Numbered from the stretch's first letter, positions 35,234 through 44,741 are shown. The stretch: 64,000 bases of DNA from Pseudonocardia autotrophica (GCF_003945385.1 NZ_AP018920.1:5456001-5520000), one strand, 5' to 3'. Translations and numbers: made by a program. The notes: generated by a model from the sequence alone, not told the origin.

Positions 35234-35950
35234 ATGCCGCAGCACACGACTCCTTCAGAACTGCCTGCCAGAGTGCTTGACTACGCCTACGCTGCGGCAC
35301 TTCACGGGCTGCTGGTACACACCGCTTCGATCCTGCCCGACGGCGAGATCGTCGTATGCGGAGTGGCGCGGAAGAACAGGGACACGTTCCTCGTGTGGCT
35401 TGCTCCCGGCGGCTCGCTGGTACGGCGTTACGCCATCCAGTTCCCGCTGGAGTTCGACCGTGGCGTCCTCACCACAAAGGTTCACGTCGTAGAGCTGATC
35501 AGGGGCTTGGAAGCGCTCCGGGCTGTCGATCCCGGGGCCATCGATGAGCTCCGGCTCGACTCCCCCGCTCTGGGGGCGCCGGTCGTTGAGGCGCGTGCCG
35601 TCGCTTACACATCGTCCGGTGCGCATGCTCGATGGGTCGACGGGCTTGCCGCAGGTGTGTGGTCGATGGGGACCGCGCATTCGGTGCAGCCGCGTGACGT
35701 CGCCATGGTGGGATTCGTTCAGAGTGGACCTGAACTGACCAGATTCTATATCCATGGAGAGCTACTCCCGTCCACCGTGGCTGTTGATGTCCCGATTTTC
35801 GCGAGCGCAGATCTACGGGGCGAGATTCTGAGCCTCTTCCGCGATGGTCTTCCTTCGTCACTCGCCGGCAGTGAGCGGGACCCTGATCAGTTCAGCCAGG
35901 TCCGATACGACATGAGGGACTGGTTCGCGCACAGCTCGTCGTCGATCTGA
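35234..35950 (+). CDS. Hypothetical protein, unknown family
   Basis: A 238-residue soluble protein. Alternating strands such as ILPDGEIVVCGVARKN, TFLVWLAPGGSLV and VAMVGFVQSGPELTRFYIHG suggest a beta-rich fold, followed by a short helical end. Composition is slightly lower in GC than the chromosome. ATG at 35234 is isolated, with no clear operon partner. Confidence 0.6.
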   Translation: MPQHTTPSELPARVLDYAYAAALHGLLVHTASILPDGEIVVCGVARKNRDTFLVWLAPGGSLVRRYAIQFPLEFDRGVLTTKVHVVELIRGLEALRAVDPGAIDELRLDSPALGAPVVEARAVAYTSSGAHARWVDGLAAGVWSMGTAHSVQPRDVAMVGFVQSGPELTRFYIHGELLPSTVAVDVPIFASADLRGEILSLFRDGLPSSLAGSERDPDQFSQVRYDMRDWFAHSSSSI

Positions 35951-36069
35951 CGTCATCCGCGGCCACTGCTCTGCACAGATGTCGGCGCGAATGTACAGAG
36001 CGATGCGGTCGCGACTCCGAGCGCCGAGCAAGGTGACGAGTCACCACGATCGTCGTCGTGCACACGGGG

Positions 36070-36543
36070 TCATGACGCCGGTGACCCCAGACCCGCTTGC
36101 CGATAGGCACGCTCTCGCTCACGTCGGGTGAGCGGCCGACCATGGTAGAGATCGGTGAGTCGGCGATGCCACCACGGCCGAGCCGGATCGGCGAACGGGT
36201 CGGGCAAGGTCTTCGCAGCAATCGCCTCGTCCGGCGAACGGACGAGTGCGCGGAGTGTCCTGGACGAACGCCTGGGCAGCACCCGGACGGCTGTGTCGAG
36301 CACATCCCGCGCGAGTGGCCCCGAATGCTGCACGTCGTCGTCGCTCGCGTTGCTCAACTCACGCCGGGATCGCCGAGCCATCCGCCTCCACTCCGCGAGT
36401 GCACCGGCGATCTGTTCAGGTCGGAGATCGGCACGACCGATACGTTCGAGGTCGGTTGCGAGCACCCTCGGCAGGGTCTTCGACCAGGTGGGGTGGTCTC
36501 GGATCTGCTCACGGCGGACCGCGGCGGGGGCCTTACGCGACAT
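36070..36543 (-). CDS. Hypothetical basic helical protein
   Basis: A 157-residue protein rich in arginine (MARRSRRELS, LPRRSSRTLRALVRS), predicted mostly helical, ending LTRRERERAYRQAGLGSPAS. No family recognised. It is monocistronic and lies near the end of the accessory region, before a decayed gene. Confidence 0.55.
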   Translation of the reverse strand: MSRKAPAAVRREQIRDHPTWSKTLPRVLATDLERIGRADLRPEQIAGALAEWRRMARRSRRELSNASDDDVQHSGPLARDVLDTAVRVLPRRSSRTLRALVRSPDEAIAAKTLPDPFADPARPWWHRRLTDLYHGRPLTRRERERAYRQAGLGSPAS

Positions 36544-36678
36544 CGGCCTTTCGACGGCTCATGACCGACACCGTATCGGCCTCGGCAAGAACCGACGACG
36601 ATCGGGACCTCCGGGGAGCGTGACTCCGGGGACCTGGCCGATTCCCGGGAGCGGAGCGACGCCCGTAATCTTCGTCCG

Positions 36679-37086
36679 ATGAGCGACGAGAGCGCGGACA
36701 TCGGCCTGATCCGGGCGGTCCTGCGCGCCGCCGACGCCGGCGATCTCGATGGATGCCGAAATACCTGCACCCCGACCTGGTCGTCACCATTGCCGGGTGC
36801 CGGTTGCGGTCGAGGGCCGCGAGACCTGGCTCGCCGGAGTCGCGGAGATGGCCGTGGGCTTTCCGGACCTGCGGACCACGCTGCACGACGCTGTGTCCGC
36901 GCTGCAGGGCTGGTCGCGCTGCGCTGCACGCTCACCGGCACACATCGCGGGCCGTTCAACGGGCTGGAACCGACCGGACGCCCCATCGACGTCATGAGCA
37001 ACGACTTCTACCGGATCGAGGACGGCCGGGGGGTCGAAGGCTGGATCGTCACCGACACCGGGACGCTCTTCGCGCAGATCACCTGA
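36679..37086 (+). pseudogene. Frameshifted SnoaL-like cyclase/ester-cyclase gene
   Basis: The protein can be followed only by switching frame three times: MSDESADIGLIRAVLRAADAGDL in the first frame, then KYLHPDLVVTIAGC, then EGRETWLAGVAEMAVGFPDL and TLHDAVSALQG, then back to ALRCTLTGTHRGPFNG and NDFYRIEDGRGV...WIVTDTGTLFAQI. Put together this is a SnoaL-type alpha+beta protein of about 130 residues. At least three indels mean it is no longer functional. Confidence 0.8.
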
Positions 37087-37388
37087 ACCCGATCTGCGAG
37101 AACGGGTCGATCCGGTCGCCCCGGACGACCACCACCAGCTCGTCCACCCCGGCCCGGTGCCGTGGGAGAGCAGCAACCGGGGCCGGCTTGTCGCTGATCC
37201 CGGCCCGTTCGATCTCCACGGTGCCGAGGTCTCGGGATCGCGGACCGGACGCCGCTGCGGCAACTCGGCCGGTCGCCGTCCGGCGTCACGTGCGGCGCGA
37301 GGTTCGCATCGCATGATGACCGTCGCGGACCCCTCAACCGCAGCCGCCGTCTCCGGCCTGTCACCCGGCCGCCCGCGTCGGCCGCCAC
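37087..37388. other. Gap between decayed gene and Ig-like gene
   Basis: No intact gene. One minus-strand frame contains VEIERAGISDKPAPVAALPR and DELVVVVRGDRIDPFSQ, which look coding but lack a proper start; it may be another gene remnant. Confidence 0.35.
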
Positions 37389-38132
37389 TCAGCGGGGAAG
37401 ATGCCGGGTCGGTGCGTCGCCCCGCGCGTCCTGCTCCTCCCGACGACGGCGGGTGGCAGCATGGGCCGCCGCCCCACCACCGGCCGCGACGATCACGGCG
37501 ACACCGGCGACGATCCATCCCCACGACATCCGGTCGTCGGCCGGAGCCTCCTCGTCGACGGCGGTGTCGGTACTCACGGCGAATACACCGCCGGGGGTGC
37601 CGGCGGAACCGCTCCCGGTGCTGCCACCGGTGGCTCCCGATCGGCCGGAGCCGGAACCCGAGCCGCCCCCGGCGGGGGGCGCGGGCGGCCCGGTTCCGGC
37701 CGTGACCGACACGGTTCCGGTGGCGGACCCGTTGCTACAGGTCAGTAGCACCGGGTGGGCGCCGGCGGTGGCGGTCGGGGCGACCGTGGCGGTGCCGTCG
37801 AAGGCCATCGGGTCGGTCTTGGAGAACGACTCCTGCCCGGTGAAGGCGGTCGAGACGACCGACTGGACCTGCGGGTCCGGGGCCCCGGAGGGCGGGGTCG
37901 GGCAGGTTCCCGACACCCGCACGGACCCGCCGGGCGCGACCTGCGCGGGCGACACCGACACGAACCCCGCCTCGGCCGCCGCCGGGGCAGCAGGCACGGC
38001 CGGAACGGCGGGGCTCGGTGAGGGGGCCGGAATCGGGGTGGGGGTCGGCTGCGCGAGGGCGGCACCGGTGCTCGCCCCGATGGCGATCAGCGCACCGGCG
38101 GAGGCCGAGAGCAGCAGGGTGGTCGTACGCAC
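37389..38132 (-). CDS. Exported Ig-like protein with C-terminal membrane anchor
   Basis: A 247-residue protein (GTG at 38132 after AGAGGAAC; ATG at 38147 is an alternative). A signal peptide ends near AALAQP. A proline-rich linker is followed by an Ig-like domain at about 70-160 (FVSVSPAQVAPGGSVRVSGTC...GAHPVLLTC), a glycine/serine linker, and a membrane span (WGWIVAGVAVIVAAGGGAA) with basic tail RRRREEQ. It is probably a surface protein. A pair of 11-bp spaced CTTCAA/CTGCAC repeats at 38199-38215 lies upstream, shared in a divergent region with the next gene. Confidence 0.75.
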   Translation of the reverse strand: MRTTTLLLSASAGALIAIGASTGAALAQPTPTPIPAPSPSPAVPAVPAAPAAAEAGFVSVSPAQVAPGGSVRVSGTCPTPPSGAPDPQVQSVVSTAFTGQESFSKTDPMAFDGTATVAPTATAGAHPVLLTCSNGSATGTVSVTAGTGPPAPPAGGGSGSGSGRSGATGGSTGSGSAGTPGGVFAVSTDTAVDEEAPADDRMSWGWIVAGVAVIVAAGGGAAAHAATRRRREEQDARGDAPTRHLPR

Positions 38133-38198
38133 GAGAGTTCCTCTCATCGGGACGGCCCCTTGTCGGGCTGCCACTGCCGACGACGCTCGCGCCGGCCC

Positions 38199-38215
38199 CT
38201 TCAACCCGGCTGCAC
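38199..38215 (-). promoter_or_regulatory. SARP-type direct repeat upstream of the Ig-like gene
   Basis: CTTCAA (38199) and CTGCAC (38210) start 11 bp apart. Read along the gene this is GTGCAG then TTGAAG, the same orientation as the other sites of the cluster. The second unit is imperfect. Confidence 0.55.
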
Positions 38216-38233
38216 GATCGGGTTACCGGCGGC

Positions 38234-38250
38234 TTGGAGCCGGCTTGAAA
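38234..38250 (+). promoter_or_regulatory. SARP-type direct repeat upstream of the hydrolase gene
   Basis: TTGGAG (38234) and TTGAAA (38245) start 11 bp apart inside GGCTTG repeats; a weaker third unit lies at 38223. The last base is 24 bp before the ATG, the same distance as at the PrsW-like gene. Confidence 0.68.
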
Positions 38251-38273
38251 CCGGGCCGCGCACAGTGCCGTCC

Positions 38274-39473
38274 ATGACCGCCTTCTTCAAGAACCCGAGC
38301 GCCCAGTACTCCGTGGAGAACGCCCTCGGCCAGACCTACAGCCAGGCCACCGACGCCGGCGAGATCCTCTCCACCATCGCCCGCATCCCCAACGGCGACT
38401 CCGCCGCCTGGGTGCGGGAATGGACCGCCACCGCCGACCGGCTGGCCCGCCTCGCCGATGCGGCCGCGTCCACCGGCCACCTGCGCAGCGCGGCCGCCCG
38501 CTGGCTACGCGCGTCGAGCTACTACGCCCAGGCCGCCGAGCAGGCCGACGCCACCGGCACCTTCGACCAGGTGTGGGAACGCCACCGCGACGCCTGGGAT
38601 CACTTCGTCGACCGGGCCAACGCGATCGGCGACATCGTCATCGAACGGATCACGGTGCCCTTCGAGGACACGACCCTGCCCGGGTACCTGTTCCGCACCC
38701 CGGGCGAGGAGCCCCGCCGGACACTGATCCACGTCAACGGCAGCGACGGGTCGGTGATCGGCGCCTGGGCCGGCTGCGCGGCCGCCGCACCGGCCCGCGG
38801 CTGGACGGTGGTGACCGTCGACGGGCCCGGACAGAACGCCGCACTCGTCCGGCAGGGCATACCGTTCCGCCCGGACTGGGAAGCCGTGCTCACCCCGCTG
38901 ATCGATCTGCTGCGCACCCGGAGCGACGTCGATCCCGACCGGATCGCCGTACTCGGCGTCAGCCAGGGCGGGTTCTGGGTTCCCCGCGCCCTCGCCCACG
39001 AACACCGTGTCGCCGCAGCCGTCGTCGATCCCGGAGTGGTCGACGTGTCCACCGTGATGCTCGGCGAGCTGCCGCAGTTCCTCCGCAGGCTGCTCGACAA
39101 CGGCGAGCGGAAGAAGTTCGACAAGGACATGGAATGGGGGCTCACGCTCTCCCCCGGCCTGCGCGCGACCCTCGCCCGGCGGATGCGCCCGTACGGCGTC
39201 ACCTCCTACTACGACTTCTTCACCGCCGCACTCGCCTACCGGCTCACCGACGACGAGCTCGCCGCCATCCGCTGCCCGATGCTCGTCACCGATCCGGAGC
39301 ACGAGCAGTTCTGGCCCGGCCAGTCCGCGCAGCTCGTCGAGGGTCTCGGCGGCTCCGCCACCCTGCAGCCGTTCACCGCGGCCGAGGGCGCGGACAGCCA
39401 CTGCGAGCCCCTCGCCCAGGGCCTGCGCGGGGAACGGGTCCTCGACTGGCTCGACGAGCACGTCCCCGCATGA
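38274..39473 (+). CDS. Alpha/beta hydrolase of the FrsA/DUF1100-like group
   Basis: A 399-residue cytoplasmic hydrolase. A helical N-terminal half (about 1-120) precedes the alpha/beta core: LIHVNGSDGSVIGAW, the nucleophile elbow GVSQGGFWVPR, an aspartate in MLVTDPEHEQFWPG and a histidine in GADSHCEP. This domain order matches 2,6-dihydroxypseudooxynicotine hydrolase-like C-C hydrolases and esterases. The substrate is unknown. It lies in the region of the SARP-type regulator and has the repeats described above. Confidence 0.85.
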   Translation: MTAFFKNPSAQYSVENALGQTYSQATDAGEILSTIARIPNGDSAAWVREWTATADRLARLADAAASTGHLRSAAARWLRASSYYAQAAEQADATGTFDQVWERHRDAWDHFVDRANAIGDIVIERITVPFEDTTLPGYLFRTPGEEPRRTLIHVNGSDGSVIGAWAGCAAAAPARGWTVVTVDGPGQNAALVRQGIPFRPDWEAVLTPLIDLLRTRSDVDPDRIAVLGVSQGGFWVPRALAHEHRVAAAVVDPGVVDVSTVMLGELPQFLRRLLDNGERKKFDKDMEWGLTLSPGLRATLARRMRPYGVTSYYDFFTAALAYRLTDDELAAIRCPMLVTDPEHEQFWPGQSAQLVEGLGGSATLQPFTAAEGADSHCEPLAQGLRGERVLDWLDEHVPA

Positions 39474-39498
39474 CGGCACCGGGATCGTCCCCGCGGGG

Positions 39499-39526
39499 AT
39501 GAACCGGTCTTGAAGTCCACGTGAAG
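39499..39526 (+). promoter_or_regulatory. Triple SARP-type repeat upstream of the glycine-rich lipoprotein
   Basis: ATGAAC (39499), TTGAAG (39510) and GTGAAG (39521) are spaced exactly 11 bp apart. This is the longest array in the cluster, 73 bp upstream of the ATG. Confidence 0.75.
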
Positions 39527-39598
39527 CGCCGCCGCGCAGCGTGTTTCGCACCCAGGCGGCGCACCCCCGCGCCACCGGACACACAGACGGAGTCACCG

Positions 39599-40492
39599 AT
39601 GGCACTCTCCCCCGCAACGATGGCCGGCACCGCGGCATCGGTCGTGCTCGGCGCGGCCCTGCTCGCCGGCTGCGGCGCCGCACAGGCGAACGGCCTGGCC
39701 GACGACATGGCCGCATCCGCGCCCCAGACCTACTCCTTCACCGGCGCACCGGTCACCGTGACCGTCCCGGACGGCGCCACCGGCGTCACCGTCACCGCGA
39801 CCGGCGGCAGCGGCGGCGTCGGGCAGGGCGAGACCTCCGCCGGTGACGCCGCGTGCACCGCCGCGACCGGTGCCGCCGCGGGCGGGATGGGCGGCACCGT
39901 CACCGGCACCTCGCCGGTCACCGCCGGTCAGACGATCACCATCGCGGTCGGTGGCAGCGGCTCGACCGACGGGTGCGACGGCGCCACGAACTCCGCCGGC
40001 GGCTGGGGCGGCGACGGTGGGACGGGCGGCGCCGGCCTGGACGGCTACAGCTCGGACAACTGGACCAGCGGCGGGGGCGGCGGCGCGAGCACGGTCGACG
40101 TCGCCGGAACCACGATCTGGGCCGGCGGCGGCGGGGGCGGCGGTGCGAAGGGCATCGAGGCCGGTGGATCCGGCGGATCCGGCGCCCAGAACGGCGGCCC
40201 GGGCCACGCCGGGCACGGGCCCGGCGCGGGCAAGGAGGGCCCGTCCGAGGACATGCCCGGCCCGGCGGGCGGCTCCGGCGGCCACGGCGGCTGGGACGGC
40301 GGCGACGGCGGAGGCGGGGGCGGCGGCCGGACCGGCGGCCGCGAAGGCGAGGGCGGCCAGTTCGGTGGCGGCGGTGGCGGGGGTGGCGGCGCGGGCGGAA
40401 CCTGGGCCGACGGCCGCGTCGTGTCCGGGATCTCCTACGGCACCGCCACCGCCGCCGGGGCCGGTTCGATCACCCTGACCTGGCAGAACTGA
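39599..40492 (+). CDS. Glycine-rich exported lipoprotein
   Basis: A 297-residue protein. ATG at 39599 follows GGAG by seven bases. The signal peptide ends in a lipobox (LLAGC). After a short beta domain (TYSFTGAPVTVTVPDGATGVTVTATGG, in part) the sequence is dominated by glycine runs to about residue 275, with a closing beta strand. This layout is that of glycine-rich surface or matrix proteins. The extreme glycine content gives a long GGC/GGN-biased DNA stretch. Function unknown; regulation by the nearby SARP-like protein is inferred from the repeats. Confidence 0.78.
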   Translation: MALSPATMAGTAASVVLGAALLAGCGAAQANGLADDMAASAPQTYSFTGAPVTVTVPDGATGVTVTATGGSGGVGQGETSAGDAACTAATGAAAGGMGGTVTGTSPVTAGQTITIAVGGSGSTDGCDGATNSAGGWGGDGGTGGAGLDGYSSDNWTSGGGGGASTVDVAGTTIWAGGGGGGGAKGIEAGGSGGSGAQNGGPGHAGHGPGAGKEGPSEDMPGPAGGSGGHGGWDGGDGGGGGGGRTGGREGEGGQFGGGGGGGGGAGGTWADGRVVSGISYGTATAAGAGSITLTWQN

Positions 40493-40556
40493 TCACGCCG
40501 CACTGACCGCACCAGACGCTAGGATCGTCGCGGCGGACGAGGCGGCGCGACGGGCG

Positions 40557-43334
40557 GTGTCGGTGAGCGACCTGCGGGTGCACGATCTCGGGCCGCTCGA
40601 GGTGTCGATCGGCGAGCATCGCGAACCGATCCGCGGCCGCATGCCTGCGGCGATCCTCACCGTGCTCGCCGTCCACGCGAACGAGCTGGTCCCGGTCGAC
40701 ACGGTGGTCGACGCGGTGTGGGGTGCCGAGGCGCCCACCGGGGCCTGGCACACCCTGGACTCGCACGTGTTCCGGTTGCGCAAGCAGCTCGAACCGCACC
40801 GGGCCACCGGCGCGGCCCCGACCGTCCTGCTCAAGCAGGACGACGGGCTGCGACTGCGCGTCGCACCCGATCAGCTCGACTCGCTCCGGTTCGCCGCGCT
40901 CGTCGACGCGGCCGACGTCGACCGGCCGGCGGACTGCCTCGACCTGTGCGAGCGGGCCCTCGCGCTGTGGCGGGGCACCCCGACCACCGCCGACTGGGCG
41001 CAGGCCTGGGTCGCCCGGCTGACTGAGCTGCGGGCCCAGGCCACCGAACGCCGGCTCGACGCGCTGATCCGCTCCGGCCACCCGGAACGTGCCCTCCCGG
41101 AGTTCGACGCCCTCGTCCGGGAATGGCCCTTCCGCGAGCACCTGCACTCCCTGCGCATGACCGCGCTCTACCGCTGCGGCCGCACCGAGCAGGCGTTGGC
41201 CGCCTACGAGGAGGTGCGCCGCAGCCTGCGCGACGAGCTGGGCGTCACCCCCGGCCCGGAGCTGCGCGAGATCCAGCGGCAGATCCTCGAGCACGACGCC
41301 GCGATCGAGCCGCCGCCCACGCGCCGGCCCCGCCAGGAGATCCACCTGCCCGCGACGATGACCGCGATCGTCGGGCGCGAGTCCGATCTGGCCGACGTCG
41401 GCGCGCTGCTCGGCGAGCATCGCCTGGTCACCCTGACCGGGACCGCGGGCACCGGGAAGACCCGGCTCGCCGTCGAGGTCGCCCGACAGGCGGCGCCGGC
41501 GTACCCGGACGGCGTGTGGTTCGTCGATCTCGCCCCGCTGACCAGCGGAGAACCGATCGCGGAGCTCGTCGGGGCGACGATCGGCGGTACCGCCGCGACC
41601 GCGGGCTCGGCCGAGGAGGCCCTGCGCACCGCCGTCCGCGGGCGCCGGATGCTGGTGGTCGTCGACAACTGCGAGCACGTCCTGACCGAGGCCGCCGACA
41701 CCGTGACCACGGTGCTCGGGGCGGGCACCGCGGTCACCGTGCTCGCGACCAGCCGCGAACCGCTCGACCTCGACGGCGAGGTGCTCCATCCGGTGGCCCC
41801 GCTGGACGCGGCCGGCGTGGACCTCTTCGTCGAGCGGTTGCGCACCGCGGTGCCCGGGCTCGACGTCACCGGCGAGGTGCGGGCGCGCGCCGCCGAGATC
41901 AGCACCGCGCTCGACGGTCTGCCGCTGGCCATCGAGCTCGCCGCCGCCCGGGCCCGCGTCTACGGCCTGGCGGAGATCCGGGACCAGATCCGCTCCGATC
42001 CCACCCGGCTCGCCCGGATGGGGCGCCCCGGCGCGGAGCGGCGACAGTCGCTGCAGTCCGCACTGGACTGGGGGCACCGCCTGCTCACCCCGGCCGAGCA
42101 GCTCGTGCACCGACGGCTGGCCGCGCTACCGGGACCGTTCGGGGTGCGGGCCGCCGCCGCCACCGTCGGGCTACCGGAACCCGAGACCGCCGATCTGCTC
42201 GCGATGCTGGTCAACCGCTCGCTGCTGACCTCCCAGGCCGCGCCGCGGCCGGGTGGGCCGACGCTGTTCCGGCAGCTCGTCGTCGTCCGGGGGCATGCCG
42301 GGCACGAGCTGGACGGGGCGGGCGAGACCGAGCAGACCTTGGACCGGCGCGACGACTGGGTGGCCGGGCTCGCCACCGTCGCCTCCCGCACCGACCGGCT
42401 CGACCTGCGCCGCCGCTACCGCATGGTCGACGACGACTACGCCGCCGTGCGCGCCATGCTGCAACGCAGCCTGGTGGAGCGGCCCTCCCCCGCCGGCGCG
42501 CGCACCGCGGGCTGGCTGCACGGCTACTGGTACTACCGCGGGCAGCTGGTCGAGGCGGTGCGCTGGCTGGAGCTCGGCTGCGCCGCCCTCGACGACCGGG
42601 ACCCGATGGCGTCGGCCTGGGTGCACCTCGGGCTGGCCAAGATGCTCGCTCACCAGGGCCGGCTGGACCGCAGTCGCCGGCACAGCGAGCTCGGGCTGGC
42701 CGTCGCCGACCGGCTCGAACCCGCGGACATCGGGGCGTTCGGCCTGGACGTCGCCATCCAGGCGGGGAACCTCTGGTCCGCAGGGGATCCCGAGACCGGC
42801 AGGGAGCTGCTCGCCCGCACCACCGAGCTGGCCTCGGCCGGTGACACCCCGGTGCTGGCCGTGCTCGTGGACGCGACCCGCTGCCTCGTGGAGAGCGACG
42901 TCGCCGAGCCCGGGGTGACGCTCGACCGGGCCGAGCAGGTCTATCCGCTGGCCCGGGCGCTCGACCTGGACGTCGCGGCCTGGATGGTCGCGAGGGCCGG
43001 CAGCTACGCCGCGCTCGCCGCGGGCGCTGCCGAGACCGGGATGGCCTGGTCGGAGCGGGTCATCGAGCTGCACCTGGCCGAGGGCGGTGAGCTGGGCGGG
43101 GCGTTCGTCGAGATGCGGGCGAACTTCCTGGCGCTGGCGGGCGATCACCGCACCGCGGTGGCGCTGTACTCGGCCGCTCGCACCCAGCGCCACCGCGAGG
43201 GCCTGGAATGGCGGTCGATGCCGGCGACCGACGAGCTGCGGGCCGCCGCCCGCGCCGCCCTCACGCCGTCGGACTACGAGAAGGCCTGGCGAGCGGGCGC
43301 GGATCTCACCCTCGGCGAGATCATCACCCGGTGA
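40557..43334 (+). CDS. AfsR/SARP-family regulator with NB-ARC and TPR regions
   Basis: A 925-residue regulator. Residues about 1-95 are an OmpR-like winged helix (LGPLEVSIG, then LDSHVFRLRKQLE). Residues about 100-245 are the BTAD domain. Residues about 260-520 are an STAND/NB-ARC ATPase with Walker A GTAGTGKTRLA and Walker B MLVVVDNCEHV. The rest is TPR-like helices. SARPs bind heptamer repeats 11 bp apart around the -35 region and activate transcription. Such repeats lie upstream of six neighbouring genes but not upstream of this one. GTG at 40557 or 40563 may be the start. Confidence 0.93.
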   Translation: MSVSDLRVHDLGPLEVSIGEHREPIRGRMPAAILTVLAVHANELVPVDTVVDAVWGAEAPTGAWHTLDSHVFRLRKQLEPHRATGAAPTVLLKQDDGLRLRVAPDQLDSLRFAALVDAADVDRPADCLDLCERALALWRGTPTTADWAQAWVARLTELRAQATERRLDALIRSGHPERALPEFDALVREWPFREHLHSLRMTALYRCGRTEQALAAYEEVRRSLRDELGVTPGPELREIQRQILEHDAAIEPPPTRRPRQEIHLPATMTAIVGRESDLADVGALLGEHRLVTLTGTAGTGKTRLAVEVARQAAPAYPDGVWFVDLAPLTSGEPIAELVGATIGGTAATAGSAEEALRTAVRGRRMLVVVDNCEHVLTEAADTVTTVLGAGTAVTVLATSREPLDLDGEVLHPVAPLDAAGVDLFVERLRTAVPGLDVTGEVRARAAEISTALDGLPLAIELAAARARVYGLAEIRDQIRSDPTRLARMGRPGAERRQSLQSALDWGHRLLTPAEQLVHRRLAALPGPFGVRAAAATVGLPEPETADLLAMLVNRSLLTSQAAPRPGGPTLFRQLVVVRGHAGHELDGAGETEQTLDRRDDWVAGLATVASRTDRLDLRRRYRMVDDDYAAVRAMLQRSLVERPSPAGARTAGWLHGYWYYRGQLVEAVRWLELGCAALDDRDPMASAWVHLGLAKMLAHQGRLDRSRRHSELGLAVADRLEPADIGAFGLDVAIQAGNLWSAGDPETGRELLARTTELASAGDTPVLAVLVDATRCLVESDVAEPGVTLDRAEQVYPLARALDLDVAAWMVARAGSYAALAAGAAETGMAWSERVIELHLAEGGELGGAFVEMRANFLALAGDHRTAVALYSAARTQRHREGLEWRSMPATDELRAAARAALTPSDYEKAWRAGADLTLGEIITR

Positions 43335-44634
43335 GCCGCACGGTGAACCGGAACCGGTCCTGCGGATCCCACTCCTTCTTCACCAGGCGGAGGCGGTCGA
43401 GGATCGCCGGCTCGAAGGCGCCGGTGGCGTCGGCCGGCGTGTTGTCCGGATGTGCGGTGAAGTTGTAGAGCGAGCGGCCGCCGCTCCAGCGCTCCCACCG
43501 CCGGTAGAACGCCGTCTGCCGGTCACCGCCACCGGGGGCACCGGGACGGTCCGAGGTGAACACCGCGTAGTCGGTACCGCGGTGCCCGACCGCGTTCGGC
43601 ACTGCGGGCGGACGGGCCAGTGCGCCGCCGAGGTGGCGCAGCTCCAGCATGTGCGGTGTCGCGGCCCCGATCTCGTCGAGCAGCACCGTGGCGGCGTCGT
43701 CGTCCCAGGCCGGGAGGATCGCTCCCCCGCAGCGCACCGGCTGCGGACGCACCGGATCGGCGTGGATGCTGCCGATCTCGTCGATCCCCAGCAGCCGGAC
43801 GGTGTCGAGCACCGGCTCGGCGACGGCCCGCAGCGGCGCGAGCAGCGCCTCCGCCTCCCGCGGATCGCCCAGGTAGGCGACCCGCAGGTGCGCGAGGAAC
43901 CGCCCGCGCAGCGGCGCCGGAACGGCGTCGAGGCCGGGGAAGGTCAGGAACGCCACCGAGAGGCTCAGCGCGTCCGGCGCCTCCGCGGTCGCCCGCCGGA
44001 AGGCCGTCAGGAGCGCGGGCGCGGACTCGCCGGGCAGATACAGCCCGCCGCCGTAGAGCTGCTCGACGCGGACCAGCTCGGTCTCCAGCTCGGTGACCAC
44101 GCCGACGTTCCCACCGCCACCACGTACCGCCCAGAACAGCTCCGGCTCGGTGCCGGCGTCGACCTCCCGGGCCACGCCGTCCGCGGTGACCAGCCGCAGC
44201 CGCCGGACGTGGTCCGCGGCCCAGCCGAACCGGCGGCCGAGCGGGCCCAGCCCCCCGCCGAGGCTGTAGGACACCGCACCGACGTCGGGCGCCGATCCGC
44301 ACAGCGGCGCGAGACCCAGCGGGGCGGAACGGGCGAGGACGCCGGTCCAGGTTACGCCCGCCCCCACCACCGCGGACCGGCCGGTGATCCGCACCGAGCT
44401 CATCGCCCGGGTGTCGATCAGGACGCCCCCGGCCACGCCCGGGATCGGGCCGTGCCCGGTCGCCCGGACGGCCACCGGCAGATCGTGCGCCGCGGCGTAG
44501 CGGACGGCGGCGACCACCTCGGCCTCGCACCCGGCGATTACGGCGAGATCCGGAGCGGGGATCGCGGAGAGATCGAATCCGGCGCGGGCGGCGTCGTAAC
44601 CGGGGGTGCCGGGACGATGGAGGTCGAGGGACAT
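43324..44634 (-). CDS. BBE-type FAD-linked oxidase
   Basis: A 436-residue berberine-bridge-enzyme-like oxidoreductase. The FAD_binding_4 domain (about 30-165) has VAVRATGHGPIPGVAGG, whose histidine is a candidate for covalent FAD attachment, and GGGLGPLGRRFG. The C-terminal BBE segment ends NFTAHPDN...RLRLVKKEWDPQDRFRF. No signal peptide is seen. Enzymes of this family oxidise alcohols, sugars or specialised metabolites. It converges on the SARP-like gene (11-bp overlap) and diverges from the PrsW-like gene, sharing a promoter region with two opposed repeat pairs. Confidence 0.88.
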   Translation of the reverse strand: MSLDLHRPGTPGYDAARAGFDLSAIPAPDLAVIAGCEAEVVAAVRYAAAHDLPVAVRATGHGPIPGVAGGVLIDTRAMSSVRITGRSAVVGAGVTWTGVLARSAPLGLAPLCGSAPDVGAVSYSLGGGLGPLGRRFGWAADHVRRLRLVTADGVAREVDAGTEPELFWAVRGGGGNVGVVTELETELVRVEQLYGGGLYLPGESAPALLTAFRRATAEAPDALSLSVAFLTFPGLDAVPAPLRGRFLAHLRVAYLGDPREAEALLAPLRAVAEPVLDTVRLLGIDEIGSIHADPVRPQPVRCGGAILPAWDDDAATVLLDEIGAATPHMLELRHLGGALARPPAVPNAVGHRGTDYAVFTSDRPGAPGGGDRQTAFYRRWERWSGGRSLYNFTAHPDNTPADATGAFEPAILDRLRLVKKEWDPQDRFRFTVRLTG

Positions 44635-44679
44635 CGGGCGCTCCTTCCAGGAGGGACCGGTCGACGGTCCCCCGGCGGG

Positions 44680-44696
44680 CTTCAGCCGGCCTTCAC
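44680..44696 (-). promoter_or_regulatory. SARP-type direct repeat upstream of the FAD oxidase
   Basis: CTTCAG (44680) and CTTCAC (44691) start 11 bp apart, reading GTGAAG then CTGAAG along the gene. The near end is 46 bp from the ATG at 44634. Confidence 0.75.
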
Positions 44697-44701
44697 CTGC
44701 T

Positions 44702-44718
44702 TTGAAGGCGACCTGAAG
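44702..44718 (+). promoter_or_regulatory. SARP-type direct repeat upstream of the PrsW-like gene
   Basis: TTGAAG (44702) and CTGAAG (44713) start 11 bp apart and end 24 bp before the ATG at 44742. Together with 44680-44696 it makes a divergent pair. Confidence 0.75.
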
Positions 44719-44741
44719 GGCGCGCCGCGAGGGTCCCCACC

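Noticed and set aside
32700..37000. A far-end attachment site for the tRNA-Pro element
   Set aside because: No repeat of the tRNA-Pro 3' end was seen by eye. A C-rich stretch near 35030 is not a convincing match.
39600..40490. The glycine-rich gene as a microsatellite or CRISPR-like array
   Set aside because: Repeats are irregular and codon-based, with a clear start, lipobox and end. No regular repeat-spacer structure occurs anywhere in the window.
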